Shown here piece by piece: positions 25,785-34,324 of a DNA stretch of 64,000 bases. Position 1 is the first letter of the stretch, and each line of letters begins with the position of its first letter. A program made the translations under genes and the position numbers. Source of the DNA: Prevotella sp. (GTDB taxonomy: Bacteria > Bacteroidota > Bacteroidia > Bacteroidales > Bacteroidaceae); contig JAGAWQ010000005.1 in NCBI GenBank assembly GCA_017941345.1, positions 119,100 through 183,099 on the forward strand. The letters run 5' to 3'. The notes beneath the pieces were generated by a model. The model saw only the letters and a list, made by a program, of their open reading frames with translations. It ran no database searches and was not told where the DNA came from.

Positions 25785-26122
25785 TTAAAACGTGATTTCT
25801 TTGCGAATCTTGCTGATGGTCTTGGGGGTGACGTTCTTTGCAGGGCAAAGCGACCAGAGGTCGAGCGCAGAAACGAGGCGATGTCCTGCAAGTCGAGCAG
25901 CCCAACAATGCCCGGGCAGCGCTGCATCAGCAGGTCGTAGCGCTCGCGGGCCGTGGTGCAGTGGAGGTCGAGATAGCGCGAACGGAACTGGCAGAGGAGG
26001 TGCTCGGCAATGACGGCACGCAGTTCCGTCGTCTCCTTGCTCTGGTCGAAGTACTGCTTCATCTAAGCCAGCCACCGCGCCGGGTCGCCCTCGCGCTCCA
26101 GTTGGTCGCCCCTGCGGTACAT
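25785..26122 (-). pseudogene. Broken Crp/Fnr-family regulator
   Basis: Pieces of one Crp/Fnr-type regulator remain in order. At 26066-26122 MYRRGDQLEREGDPARWLA resembles the N-terminal effector part but ends in TAG. From 26062 MKQYFDQSKE leads into the C-terminal part, ERYDLLMQRCPGIVGLLDLQDIASFL, which is the helix-turn-helix lead-in. The recognition helix VTPKTISKIRKEITF is in another frame, ending at 25785, because about 30 bp (25841-25866 and flanks) are inserted after FLR. Thus it has an internal deletion, an in-frame stop and a frameshifting insertion. The inserted bases resemble part of the pyrG insertion at 48661-48692. Confidence 0.7.
25837..25866 (+). repeat. Dispersed repeat module inserted in the Crp/Fnr pseudogene
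   Basis: AGGGCAAAGCGACCAGAGG followed by TCG matches, at 16 of the last 18 bases, the minus strand of 48661-48692 inside pyrG (CGAAGCGACCAAAGGTCG). It contains the inverted repeat CGACC/GGTCG. Confidence 0.55.
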
Positions 26123-26234
26123 GAGTTTCTCCGAAAGTATCTTCAATTAGTCCGAATAGAAATAAAATTTCTCCGAAAGTAATTTTTGTTACTCTCGGAG
26201 TTAGAGAACTGAATGATAAGCTACAGCAGGCTTT

Positions 26235-26322
26235 TTATTCCCGCACTGGGAACAAATTATTCCCGCACTGGGAACAAATTATTCCCACGCTGGGAACGAA
26301 ATATTCCCAGCCTGGGAATAAT
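26235..26322. repeat. Four tandem 22-bp palindrome-centred repeats
   Basis: Units start at 26235, 26257, 26279 and 26301. Each has the core TTCCC-N5-GGGAA with an AT-rich arm (ACAAATTA). Units 1 and 2 are identical; 3 and 4 change the loop (CACGC, CAGCC) while keeping both stem arms. They lie in the non-coding gap 26123-26418, downstream of gpsA. A reading frame passes through but only because the unit lacks stops. Confidence 0.9.
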
Positions 26323-26418
26323 AAGGCTGCATGTAGTCTGGTGGCTTTCCCTAAACTTCAGTAGGAAAAGCCTCCTTGGATTGGGAAGTGTCTTGTCTTA
26401 CGTTTCGCTTGGTTAGGC

Positions 26419-27414
26419 TTAGCGGAACGAGTCGGTAAGCAGCTTGATTTCGATTTGGGGGCTGATGCGCTCGTAGAGGATGTTGTAGACGGCATCGAGG
26501 ATGGGCATGTTGACGTGGCAATGGCGGTTGATTTCCTTCATGCACTTGGTGCCGAAATAGCCCTCAGCTATCATCTCCATCTCTATCTGGGCGGACTTGA
26601 CGCTATAGCCTTTGCCAATCATGGTACCGAAGGTGCGATTGCGCGAGAAGTTCGAGTAGCCCGTGACGAGCAGGTCGCCCATATAAACGGAGTCGGCGAT
26701 GTTGCGCTCAATGGGGTTGATGACCTTTAGGAAGCGTGCCATTTCCTGTACGGCATTGGCCATGAGTACTGCCTGGAAGTTGTCACCAAACTTCAGACCA
26801 TTACAGATGCCGGCAGCGATGGCGTAGACATTCTTCAGGACGGAAGAATACTCGATGCCTATGACATCTGTAGAGGTCTTGGTCTTGATAAAGTCGCTGG
26901 TGAGTATTTCGGCAAAGGCTTGTGCTTTATCGCGGTCGGCACAGCCAATGGTGAGGTAGGAGAGACGTTCGAGAGCCACCTCCTCAGCATGCGAGGGACC
27001 GCCGATGCAGGCCAGATTCTCGTAGGGTACATCGTATACCTGATGGAAATACTCCGAGCAGACGAGGTTCTCGTCGGGCACGATACCCTTGATGGCAGTT
27101 ACGATATACTTGTCGCGCAGACGCGTCTTGAGTTTTTTCAGATGGCTCTTCAGATAGGGCGAAGGGGTGACGAACACCAGGGTGTCGTACTGTTGCACAA
27201 TCTTGTTGAGGTCGGAGGAGAAGAATATCTCGTCGATATTGAAACGCACGCTCATCAGGTAAGCGGGGTTGTGGCCCAGCCGGCGGAAGTCGTCGATGCG
27301 GTCGTCGCGGCGCATATACCATCCGATGTGGTGGGTGTGTCCCACTACAATTTTGGCAATGGCCGTAGCCCACGAACCTCCGCCAATGATGGCTATTCTA
27401 CCGCAGTCGTACAT
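26419..27414 (-). CDS. gpsA: Glycerol-3-phosphate dehydrogenase [NAD(P)+]
   Basis: A 331-residue cytoplasmic enzyme that makes sn-glycerol 3-phosphate from dihydroxyacetone phosphate for phospholipid synthesis. The Rossmann loop is IIGGGSWATAIAKIV. The catalytic region includes IVTAIKGIVPDENLV, CIGGPSHAEEVA and EYSSVLKNVYAIAAGI with the conserved Lys. Start is MYDCGRIAI; a start 36 bp upstream would merely translate the heptad repeat. It follows lysS by 36 bp and shares its promoter. Confidence 0.95.
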   Translation of the reverse strand: MYDCGRIAIIGGGSWATAIAKIVVGHTHHIGWYMRRDDRIDDFRRLGHNPAYLMSVRFNIDEIFFSSDLNKIVQQYDTLVFVTPSPYLKSHLKKLKTRLRDKYIVTAIKGIVPDENLVCSEYFHQVYDVPYENLACIGGPSHAEEVALERLSYLTIGCADRDKAQAFAEILTSDFIKTKTSTDVIGIEYSSVLKNVYAIAAGICNGLKFGDNFQAVLMANAVQEMARFLKVINPIERNIADSVYMGDLLVTGYSNFSRNRTFGTMIGKGYSVKSAQIEMEMIAEGYFGTKCMKEINRHCHVNMPILDAVYNILYERISPQIEIKLLTDSFR

Positions 27415-27426
27415 CTTTTTAACTAA

Positions 27427-27454
27427 TAATTGACAATTGATAATTGACAATTAG
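27427..27454. repeat. Heptad tandem repeat between lysS and gpsA
   Basis: TAATTGA, CAATTGA, TAATTGA, CAATTAG: four 7-bp units. The last unit contains the lysS stop codon. Confidence 0.9.
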
Positions 27455-29181
27455 GCTTGCGCCTGTTCTATCCACTTCTGTATCTCGTCGACTGATGGCT
27501 TCTGCATATCGAGCTTGTATTTCTTCACGATGTCGCCAATCTTCTGCTGGAGGCCCTGAGGCTTCTCAGAGGCGATATTTTGCACGAGGTTGAAACCAGC
27601 CTTGCGCAGAACCGGTACCCAGTCCTCGCTGACACCAATCTCGGCCCACTCGGCAGGTGTTGACTGAGGAACTTTCTTCTCGGGCTTCATCTGTGGGAAC
27701 AGCATCACCTCGCCAATGGCGAACTTGCCGGTGAGCAGCATCACCAGACGGTCGATGCCGATACCGATACCAAACGTTGGAGGCATACCGTATTGCAGGG
27801 CACGAAGGAAGTCCTGGTCGATAATCATCGCCTCGTCGTCGCCCTTGTCAGCCAACTTCATCTGCTCGATGAAACGCTCCTCCTGGTCTATTGGGTCGTT
27901 GAGCTCAGAGTAAGCGTTAGCCAGCTCCTTGCCATTGACCATCAGTTCGAAACGCTCGGTGAGTCCGGGCTTCGAGCGGTGCATCTTCGTGAGCGGCGAC
28001 ATCTCAACGGGATAGTCGGTGATGAAGGTAGGCTGGATGAAGGTACCTTCGCAGAACTCGCCAAAGAGCTCGTCGATGAGCTTACCCTTACCCATCGTCT
28101 CGTCGACATCCATACCCTTTGACAGGCAGAACTGGCGAATCTCGTCTTCGCTCTTGCCATCGCAGTCGAAACCTGTCTTTTCCTTGATGGCATCGAGGAT
28201 AGGCAGACGGCGGAAAGGCGCACGGAACGAGATGATGTTACCATCAATCTCCACCTCGGGCTTGCCGTTAACGGCAGTACAAATCTGTTCCAGCATGTTC
28301 TCGGTGAAGGTCATACCCCAAAGCAGGTCCTTATAGCTGACGTAGAGCTCCATGCAGGTGAATTCAGGGTTGTGGGTCTTGTCCATACCCTCGTTACGGA
28401 AGTTCTTACCCATTTCGTAGACACCCTCGAAGCCGCCCACGATGAGGCGCTTCAGGTAGAGCTCTGTGGCGATACGCATGTACATATCTTGATTGAGCGC
28501 ATTGAAATGGGTGATGAACGGGCGGGCAGAGGCTCCGCCTGCGATATTTTGAAGGATGGGCGTGTCAACCTCAGTATAGCCTGCACCGTCGAGAATGTTG
28601 CGAAGCGTGCGGATAATGGTGGCACGCTTCAAGAAGGTATCTTTCACGCCCTCGTTAACCACCAGGTCGACATAGCGCTGGCGATAACGGAGCTCAGGGT
28701 CGTCGAACTTGTCGTAAGCCACACCGTCCTTATACTTCACGATGGGCAGGGGCTTCAGCGCCTTCGAGAGCAGCGTCAGTTCCTGACAATGTACGCTGAT
28801 TTCGCCCGTCTGGGTGCGGAATACGAAACCCTTGATGCCAATGAAGTCGCCGATATCGAGCAACTTCTTGAATACCGTATTATATAATTCCTTGTCGTCA
28901 CCAGGACAAAGGTCATCACGCGTAATGTAAACCTGAATACGGCCTTTTGAGTCCTGTAGTTCTACAAAAGAAGCCTTACCCATTACGCGACGGCTCATCA
29001 TACGGCCTGCGATACTCACCTGGCGAGGCTCTGCGTCATCCTGGAAGCTTTCTACAATCTCCGTAGAAAATGCATTGGTTGGAAATTCTGCTGCGGGGTA
29101 GGGGTTGATGCCCATCTGGCGCAGTTGTTGCAGACTTTCGCGTCTGCCGATTTCTTGTTCGCTTAATTCTAAAACGTTCAT
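27451..29181 (-). CDS. lysS: Lysine--tRNA ligase (class II)
   Basis: A 576-residue class II synthetase. An N-terminal OB-fold anticodon domain (SIAGRMMSRRVMGKASFVEL, cited in part) precedes motif 2, FRNEGMDKTHNPEFTCMELY, and motif 3, GIGIGIDRLVMLLTG. About 70 residues of C-terminal extension (GVSEDWVPVLRKAGF to the end) follow motif 3, a helical tail usual in Bacteroidetes LysRS. It heads an operon with gpsA. Confidence 0.97.
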   Translation of the reverse strand: MNVLELSEQEIGRRESLQQLRQMGINPYPAAEFPTNAFSTEIVESFQDDAEPRQVSIAGRMMSRRVMGKASFVELQDSKGRIQVYITRDDLCPGDDKELYNTVFKKLLDIGDFIGIKGFVFRTQTGEISVHCQELTLLSKALKPLPIVKYKDGVAYDKFDDPELRYRQRYVDLVVNEGVKDTFLKRATIIRTLRNILDGAGYTEVDTPILQNIAGGASARPFITHFNALNQDMYMRIATELYLKRLIVGGFEGVYEMGKNFRNEGMDKTHNPEFTCMELYVSYKDLLWGMTFTENMLEQICTAVNGKPEVEIDGNIISFRAPFRRLPILDAIKEKTGFDCDGKSEDEIRQFCLSKGMDVDETMGKGKLIDELFGEFCEGTFIQPTFITDYPVEMSPLTKMHRSKPGLTERFELMVNGKELANAYSELNDPIDQEERFIEQMKLADKGDDEAMIIDQDFLRALQYGMPPTFGIGIGIDRLVMLLTGKFAIGEVMLFPQMKPEKKVPQSTPAEWAEIGVSEDWVPVLRKAGFNLVQNIASEKPQGLQQKIGDIVKKYKLDMQKPSVDEIQKWIEQAQA

Positions 29182-29210
29182 TTCTTCTTCCTTAACTATG
29201 TTTTATGCCG

Positions 29211-29218
29211 CAAAGGTA
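29211..29218 (-). promoter_or_regulatory. -7 box of lysS
   Basis: TACCTTTG on the minus strand, 29 bp before the ATG. Confidence 0.5.
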
Positions 29219-29259
29219 CGAAAATATTTTGGAATAAAATGCAAAAAACAGAGATAAAG

Positions 29260-29291
29260 TTTGGCAGATTGCAGAATATTGTCTACTTTTG
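29260..29291 (+). promoter_or_regulatory. Promoter of the ROK gene pair
   Basis: TTTG (29260-29263), 20 bp, TACTTTTG (29284-29291), 22 bp before the first ROK ATG. Confidence 0.65.
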
Positions 29292-29313
29292 TGGCAAACT
29301 ATAAGATGTTGCT

Positions 29314-30297
29314 ATGATTATTGACAATATCAAGACACAGGTGGTGGGCGTTAACATAAATGTTGACAAGACCTCGTGTGCTATCGTGGATGTACGTGGA
29401 AACATCAAGGCGATGAACTCGTTTGCGACATCAGAATATCCTGATGTCAATAACTTCGTAACTGTGTTGTGTAATCACATCACGACGTTGGTGGAAGAGA
29501 ATGGTGGACTGGAGTCTGTCCGCTCGGTTGGTATCAGTACGGTCAGTGGAAATTTCCAGACAGGGTGTATTGAAAACTCGCCTAATCTGCCCTGGAAGGG
29601 CGTCGTCCCCTTGTCGGCTATGTTACGCGACCGTATGGGTATGGCTGTTGCTCTGGGTAACAACGCCCACATGATGGCTCTCGCAGAGTATGCTTTCGGT
29701 GGTGCTCATGGCATGCGCGACTTCATTGTGGTGTCGCTTGGCAGTGGTATGGGTAGCTGTTTCTTCAGCAATGGTGCCGTCTACAGAGGTGTCGACGGAT
29801 TTGCCGGTGAGATAGGCCATACCTGTCTGGTACACGGCGGTCGTCAGTGTGGCTGTGGCAAGTTGGGTTGTATGGAGACCTATACGGCTGCCAAGGGTAT
29901 TCTGCGTACGGCGGCTGAAGTCATGGAGGAATCGGACAAGCCTTCGAAGATGCGTCAGGTAGAGAAACTGACACCCCAGCTTATAGCCCAGTTCTGCGAA
30001 CAGGGCGACGAGTTGTCTGTCGAGGTCTATCACCGTACGGGCTATATGTTAGGTCTGGGACTGGCCAACTACTGCTCCATCCTGAATCCTGAGGCCGTCA
30101 TCTTTGCCGGCTCGATATCTCATGCGGGTGGCAAGTGGTTGTTGGAACCTGCCTATGAGTCGTTCGAGCAGCATGTGTTCCGTAATGTTCAGGGAAAGAT
30201 AGATTTCATCCTGTCCGATATCGACGATGACGTGCGTAACGTGCTGGGAGCCAGTGTGCTGGCTTGGAGTGTCAAGGAATACTCATTGTTTAAATGA
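29314..30297 (+). CDS. ROK-family protein, probably catalytically inactive
   Basis: A 327-residue ROK (repressor/ORF/kinase) fold with no N-terminal helix-turn-helix, so not a NagC-type repressor. The zinc site is intact: GHTCLVHGGRQCGCGKLGCME. However, the catalytic Asp of the NDAN motif is Asn (ALGNNAHMMALAE), and the phosphate-loop Asp is also replaced (GVNINVDKT where kinases have DxGxT). The next gene is a close paralogue that keeps the catalytic Asp. I infer a non-catalytic partner or sensor, perhaps in a heterodimer. No sugar can be assigned. Confidence 0.8.
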   Translation: MIIDNIKTQVVGVNINVDKTSCAIVDVRGNIKAMNSFATSEYPDVNNFVTVLCNHITTLVEENGGLESVRSVGISTVSGNFQTGCIENSPNLPWKGVVPLSAMLRDRMGMAVALGNNAHMMALAEYAFGGAHGMRDFIVVSLGSGMGSCFFSNGAVYRGVDGFAGEIGHTCLVHGGRQCGCGKLGCMETYTAAKGILRTAAEVMEESDKPSKMRQVEKLTPQLIAQFCEQGDELSVEVYHRTGYMLGLGLANYCSILNPEAVIFAGSISHAGGKWLLEPAYESFEQHVFRNVQGKIDFILSDIDDDVRNVLGASVLAWSVKEYSLFK

Positions 30298-30320
30298 ATG
30301 AAATGAAAGGAATGTAAGAA

Positions 30321-31301
30321 ATGGGTACAACAATCAAGACAAGAGTAATAGGTATTGACATCGGTGTGAAAAAGACGACGATAGCCGTTGTCGACATACG
30401 AGGCACCATTATTGCCAAGGAATTCCTCAATACAAAAGACTATCCGGTGCTGAACAACTTCATCGAGGTGTTGAGTGAGCGTATCGTCATGATAGCTGAA
30501 GAGAATGGTGGTTACGAGATGGTTCGCTCGGTAGGTATCAGCGCACCCAGTGCCAATTTCCTGACGGGAAGCATAGAGAATGCGATGAACATTCCCTGGA
30601 AGGGTGTGATACCACTGGCAGCCATGTTGCGCGACCGTATCGGACTGGCTGTGGCGGTGGGTAACGATGCCCATATCACGGCGCTGGGCGAGAAGGCCTA
30701 CGGGTCGGCCCACTGCATGGAGAGCTTCATCGTTGTCTCGTTAGGTCATGGCGGTGTGGGCAGTTGCATTTTCTGCAATGGCCAGCCTCATCTGGGAACG
30801 GGTGGCTATGCCGGCGAGTTGGGCCATTGCTGTATCGTCGATGGCGGTCGCCCTTGTAACTGTGGCCGACAGGGTTGCCTGGAGGAATATGTCTCTGACC
30901 GTGGTATCGTGAAGACGGCACGTGAACTGATGGCAGCATCCGACGAACCAAGTCTGATGCGTGATTTGGAGACGCTGACACCGATGACCATTGGCGAGTG
31001 CTGCGACAAGGGTGATGCTATGGCTCAGAAGGTCTATCAGCAGACCGGTTTTTATCTGGGCATCGGACTGGCTAACTATGCTACGCTGATGAATCCGGAC
31101 GCCATCATACTGACGGGTGAGCTGAAAGATGCCAGCAGGTGGTTTATGGAACCCACAGAGGAGTCGTTCAACGAACATGTGTTCGGCAATATCCGTGGTA
31201 AGGTCAAGTTGCTGGTGTCTATCCTGGACAACCACGAACGTGATGTGTTAGGTGCCAGCGTTCTGGCATGGACTGTAAAAGAATATTCACTATTTAAGTG
31301 A
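30321..31301 (+). CDS. ROK-family sugar kinase
   Basis: A 326-residue paralogue of the gene before it. It keeps the catalytic Asp (AVGNDAHITALGE) and the phosphate loop Asp (GIDIGVKKTTIAVVD), plus the zinc motif GHCCIVDGGRPCNCGRQGCLEEY. ROK kinases phosphorylate hexoses such as glucose, mannose or N-acetylated sugars; the substrate here is not evident. The stop codon lies in a heptad repeat and the menaquinone gene menI starts 20 bp on, so the ROK pair may share a transcript with menI-menF-menD. Confidence 0.85.
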   Translation: MGTTIKTRVIGIDIGVKKTTIAVVDIRGTIIAKEFLNTKDYPVLNNFIEVLSERIVMIAEENGGYEMVRSVGISAPSANFLTGSIENAMNIPWKGVIPLAAMLRDRIGLAVAVGNDAHITALGEKAYGSAHCMESFIVVSLGHGGVGSCIFCNGQPHLGTGGYAGELGHCCIVDGGRPCNCGRQGCLEEYVSDRGIVKTARELMAASDEPSLMRDLETLTPMTIGECCDKGDAMAQKVYQQTGFYLGIGLANYATLMNPDAIILTGELKDASRWFMEPTEESFNEHVFGNIRGKVKLLVSILDNHERDVLGASVLAWTVKEYSLFK

Positions 31302-31323
31302 AAAATGAAAAGTGAAAAGTTGT
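31296..31323. repeat. Heptad tandem repeat between the ROK kinase and menI
   Basis: AAGTGAA, AAATGAA, AAGTGAA, AAGTTGT: four 7-bp units covering both the ROK stop and the GTG start of menI. Confidence 0.8.
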
Positions 31324-31735
31324 GGATGTAGAGCGTATAAAGGATATTATCAATGCCAAGCCTAATCTGAGTACCGCCCTCGGGATGGAGTTCCTCTCCA
31401 CACCCGAGGACGATACCTGTATGGCTCGTATGAAGGTGGACGAGCGTAACCGTCAGCCCTTTGGATTTCTTAGTGGTGGTGCCTCGCTGGCGCTGGCTGA
31501 GAATGTGGCGGGCGTAGGCTCCTCAGCCCTCTGTCCAGGCTGTGCCTGTGTGGGCATTGAGGTTAGTGGCAGTCATGTGAAGGCCGTTTCTGAGGGCGAT
31601 ACCGTGACGGCCTTTGCTCATCTGCTGCACAAGGGCAGTTCGCTGCATGTGTGGCAGGTGGATATCAAGAATATGGCGGGCGAGCTGATATCGAATGTGC
31701 GGGTGACCAACTACATCATCAAGACGAAGACATGA
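31322..31735 (+). CDS. menI: Hotdog thioesterase, probable 1,4-dihydroxy-2-naphthoyl-CoA hydrolase
   Basis: A 137-residue PaaI-like hotdog thioesterase with the family block GFLSGGASLALAENVAG, which contains the catalytic Glu. Placed directly before menF (ATGA overlap), it most likely removes CoA from 1,4-dihydroxy-2-naphthoyl-CoA in menaquinone synthesis. The start is GTG; the only nearby ATG frame is closed. Assignment to MenI depends on context as the family is broad. Confidence 0.8.
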   Translation: MDVERIKDIINAKPNLSTALGMEFLSTPEDDTCMARMKVDERNRQPFGFLSGGASLALAENVAGVGSSALCPGCACVGIEVSGSHVKAVSEGDTVTAFAHLLHKGSSLHVWQVDIKNMAGELISNVRVTNYIIKTKT

Positions 31736-32760
31736 GCAGTTTTGCGATATACAGACTTCCCTATGCTCAGGAGTGTACCGTGATTGTACAGACCTCAGGT
31801 CAGCCTGAGGAGTTTCATTCCTGTGCCGAACTGACAGGTAGACAGGGTTTCGTCATGGCTCCGTTTGCCCCTTCTGAAGTCGAGCCCATCCTGTTGATAC
31901 GGCCTGACACGATAGAACGCGGGCTGGACGTCACCTTCCTCAGAAAGTTTCCCTCTGGGATCCTACCAGGACGAATCAAGCAACCACCTCATCAGGACTA
32001 CCACATCGACTTTGCCAATTTCCATGCGCATCTGCTGAATGGCGAGTTCCAGAAGCTGGTGCTCTCGCGGAGTGTAGACATCGAGTTGGAAGAGAGCTTC
32101 AACTACTTGAAACAGTTTCACTTGGCGTGCGTCAACTATCCACGCATGATGGTCTGTCTGGTGTATACGCCCAAGAGTGGATTGTGGCTCACAGCTACGC
32201 CAGAAATCCTGCTCTCCGGACAGGGCTGCAAGTGGCAGACCATAGCGCTGGCAGGTACCATGCCTTATGAAGACGACCTGCGATGGAACGACAAGAACAT
32301 TCAGGAACAACGCTACGTGGCCACCTATATCACCCAGCAACTGGAACAGTTTACCACCGATATTACTGAAGAAGGTCCACGTACGGCACGCGCAGGCCAT
32401 CTGGCTCATCTGCGCAGCGATTTCCATTTCACATTACCTGACGATGCACCTATTGGCGACCTGCTTCATGCGCTGCATCCCACTCCTGCCGTCTGTGGCC
32501 TGCCTAAGGAGAAGGCTCAGCAGTTCATCTTGCAGAACGAGCATCACCAGCGTTCCTACTATAGTGGCTTTATGGGACCGCTGGCCATCAATCGGGAGAC
32601 CAACCTCTTTGTCACCCTGCGCTGCATGCGGATATTCATCGATGGCTGCCGACTCTATGCCGGTGGCGGACTGCTGAAAGACAGCGAGGAAGAACAGGAG
32701 TGGCAGGAGACGGAAACGAAACTCGACACCATGCGTCATATTATATATAAAGATGTATAG
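31732..32760 (+). CDS. menF: Isochorismate synthase MenF
   Basis: A 342-residue chorismate-binding enzyme that turns chorismate into isochorismate, the first step of menaquinone synthesis. Seen: KLVLSRSVDIE, LTATPEILLSG, ALAGTMPY, the HPTPAVCGLPKEKA block, RSYYSGFMGP and YAGGGLLKDSEEEQEW with metal-binding glutamates. It is shorter than E. coli MenF (431), lacking much of the N-terminus, as is common in this phylum. Start ATG overlaps the menI stop; its own stop overlaps the menD start by 8 bp. Confidence 0.93.
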   Translation: MSSFAIYRLPYAQECTVIVQTSGQPEEFHSCAELTGRQGFVMAPFAPSEVEPILLIRPDTIERGLDVTFLRKFPSGILPGRIKQPPHQDYHIDFANFHAHLLNGEFQKLVLSRSVDIELEESFNYLKQFHLACVNYPRMMVCLVYTPKSGLWLTATPEILLSGQGCKWQTIALAGTMPYEDDLRWNDKNIQEQRYVATYITQQLEQFTTDITEEGPRTARAGHLAHLRSDFHFTLPDDAPIGDLLHALHPTPAVCGLPKEKAQQFILQNEHHQRSYYSGFMGPLAINRETNLFVTLRCMRIFIDGCRLYAGGGLLKDSEEEQEWQETETKLDTMRHIIYKDV

Positions 32761-34324
32761 CAATAAAGAAAATGTCAACATACTGACCGCTCTGCTGGTG
32801 GCTCATGGCATCCGTCATGCTGTGGTTTGTCCGGGTAGCCGTAATGCCCCTATCGTGCATAACCTTAACGAGTGTCCCGACATTCGGTGCTATCCTGTTA
32901 CCGACGAGCGGAGTGCAGGCTTCTATGCCTTGGGCATGTCGCAGGCTTTACACGCTCCCGTCGTGGTGTGTGTCACTAGTGGTACGGCTCTGCTCAATCT
33001 CGCTCCTGCGGTGGCGGAGGCTTACTATCAGCATATCCCCTTGGTTGTTGTCTCTGCCGACCGTCCCCGGCAATGGATAGACCAGTTGGACGGACAGACG
33101 CTGCCTCAGCCTGATGCCCTCGGACGCTTTGTCCGTAAGGCAGTCGCTCTACCTGAGCCGCACGATGACGAGTCGCGTTGGTATTGCAACCGCTTGGTCA
33201 ACGAAGCCTTGATGGTGCGCCATGCCCCCGTGCATATCAATATCCCCATCACCGAACCCCTCTTCCACTTCACTGTGGCAGCGTTACCTCAGGAGCGTAA
33301 GATAGAATGTCTGCCTGCAGACATCCAGCCCACAACACTGGCTCATCTGGGACGCATGTTCATGCAGTCCAAGCGTCCGATGCTCATCACAGGCCAGCCC
33401 TTGAATCCCCATCTCGACGAGGCCGTTCTGCTGGTGCAGGACGATGAGCGTTATGTACCTGATTTCGTGCTTTACATAGGCGGCTCTATAGTCAGCAAAC
33501 GCCTGAAGCACTTCCTGCGCAAGGCCAAAGAGACGTGGGTTGTCAACGAGACGGGCGAGGTGAACGATACCTTTATGAACCTGACTCATGTGGTGCAGGG
33601 CGACGGCGAGGTGGTGGCCGACCACGTCCGTTTTCTGTTGGAGGACCAGCCCCATCCCTTTGTCCAGCTATGGGACCAACTCATCCGTCGTATCCATGTG
33701 CAGGCAGCAGCCTACGAGCCCGTCTATTCGCAGATGGCAGCCGTCCGTTGTTTCGAATCCCACCTCTCAGTTCTCAGTTCTCAGTTCTCAGTTCACTACG
33801 CAAATAGCAGTGCCATTCGTCTGGCTAATATCTACGCCCAGCACACTGTGTTCTGCAATCGTGGCGTCAATGGCATCGAGGGCTCTCTTAGCACGGCAGC
33901 CGGTTTCTCCTGTGTGACGGACGACAGGGTATACTGTGTCGTTGGCGACCTCAGTTTCTTCTACGACCAGAACGCCCTGTGGAACCAGAACCTGCGTGGC
34001 AACTTGCGCATCCTCCTGCTGAACAACGGCAAGGGTGGCATCTTCAACATGCTGCCTGGATTAGAGCAGAGTCCTGCCCGCGACAAGTTTGTTGCTGCCG
34101 AGCACCACACCTCTGCCGAGGGCATCTGCCAGCAGAACCATGTGGCCTATCTCAAAGCAACGAATATGGAGGAGATGCAACAGGGCATCGCCGCCTTGTT
34201 CCATCAAGAGAGCGACCGCCCTGTGTTGCTCGAAGTCTTTACCAGTCCTGCTGACGACCAGACGGCCTTGCAGACTTATTACCAGTTTGCTTACGGCTGC
34301 AAAGATACATGCCTGAAAGGATGA
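32753..34324 (+). CDS. menD: 2-succinyl-5-enolpyruvyl-6-hydroxy-3-cyclohexene-1-carboxylate synthase MenD
   Basis: A 523-residue thiamine-diphosphate enzyme joining isochorismate and 2-oxoglutarate. The PYR domain begins GIRHAVVCPGSRNAPI, and the PP domain has CVVGDLSFFYDQNALWN, the Mg/ThDP motif. Residues about 338-347 (SVLSSQFSVH) are encoded by four perfect 7-bp repeats, in the loop before HYANSSAIRL. The C-terminal 28 codons overlap the convergent EamA gene by 86 bp. Confidence 0.95.
   Translation: MYSNKENVNILTALLVAHGIRHAVVCPGSRNAPIVHNLNECPDIRCYPVTDERSAGFYALGMSQALHAPVVVCVTSGTALLNLAPAVAEAYYQHIPLVVVSADRPRQWIDQLDGQTLPQPDALGRFVRKAVALPEPHDDESRWYCNRLVNEALMVRHAPVHINIPITEPLFHFTVAALPQERKIECLPADIQPTTLAHLGRMFMQSKRPMLITGQPLNPHLDEAVLLVQDDERYVPDFVLYIGGSIVSKRLKHFLRKAKETWVVNETGEVNDTFMNLTHVVQGDGEVVADHVRFLLEDQPHPFVQLWDQLIRRIHVQAAAYEPVYSQMAAVRCFESHLSVLSSQFSVHYANSSAIRLANIYAQHTVFCNRGVNGIEGSLSTAAGFSCVTDDRVYCVVGDLSFFYDQNALWNQNLRGNLRILLLNNGKGGIFNMLPGLEQSPARDKFVAAEHHTSAEGICQQNHVAYLKATNMEEMQQGIAALFHQESDRPVLLEVFTSPADDQTALQTYYQFAYGCKDTCLKG
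33766..33793. repeat. Four perfect 7-bp repeats inside menD
   Basis: CTCAGTT four times without mismatch, read in frame at the linker between the central and PP domains of MenD. Confidence 0.95.

Noticed and set aside
26235-26322. 22-bp palindromic units considered as a CRISPR array
   Set aside because: Units are directly adjacent, with no variable spacers and no cas genes.
26213-26416. Reading frame through the 22-bp array giving a Gly/Asn/Trp repeat peptide
   Set aside because: It exists only because the repeat unit has no stop in that frame; no start signal, homology or composition supports a protein.
27415-27450. Longer gpsA start that adds 12 residues
   Set aside because: The added codons are the heptad repeat itself; MYDCGRIAI directly precedes the Rossmann strand as in other GpsA proteins.
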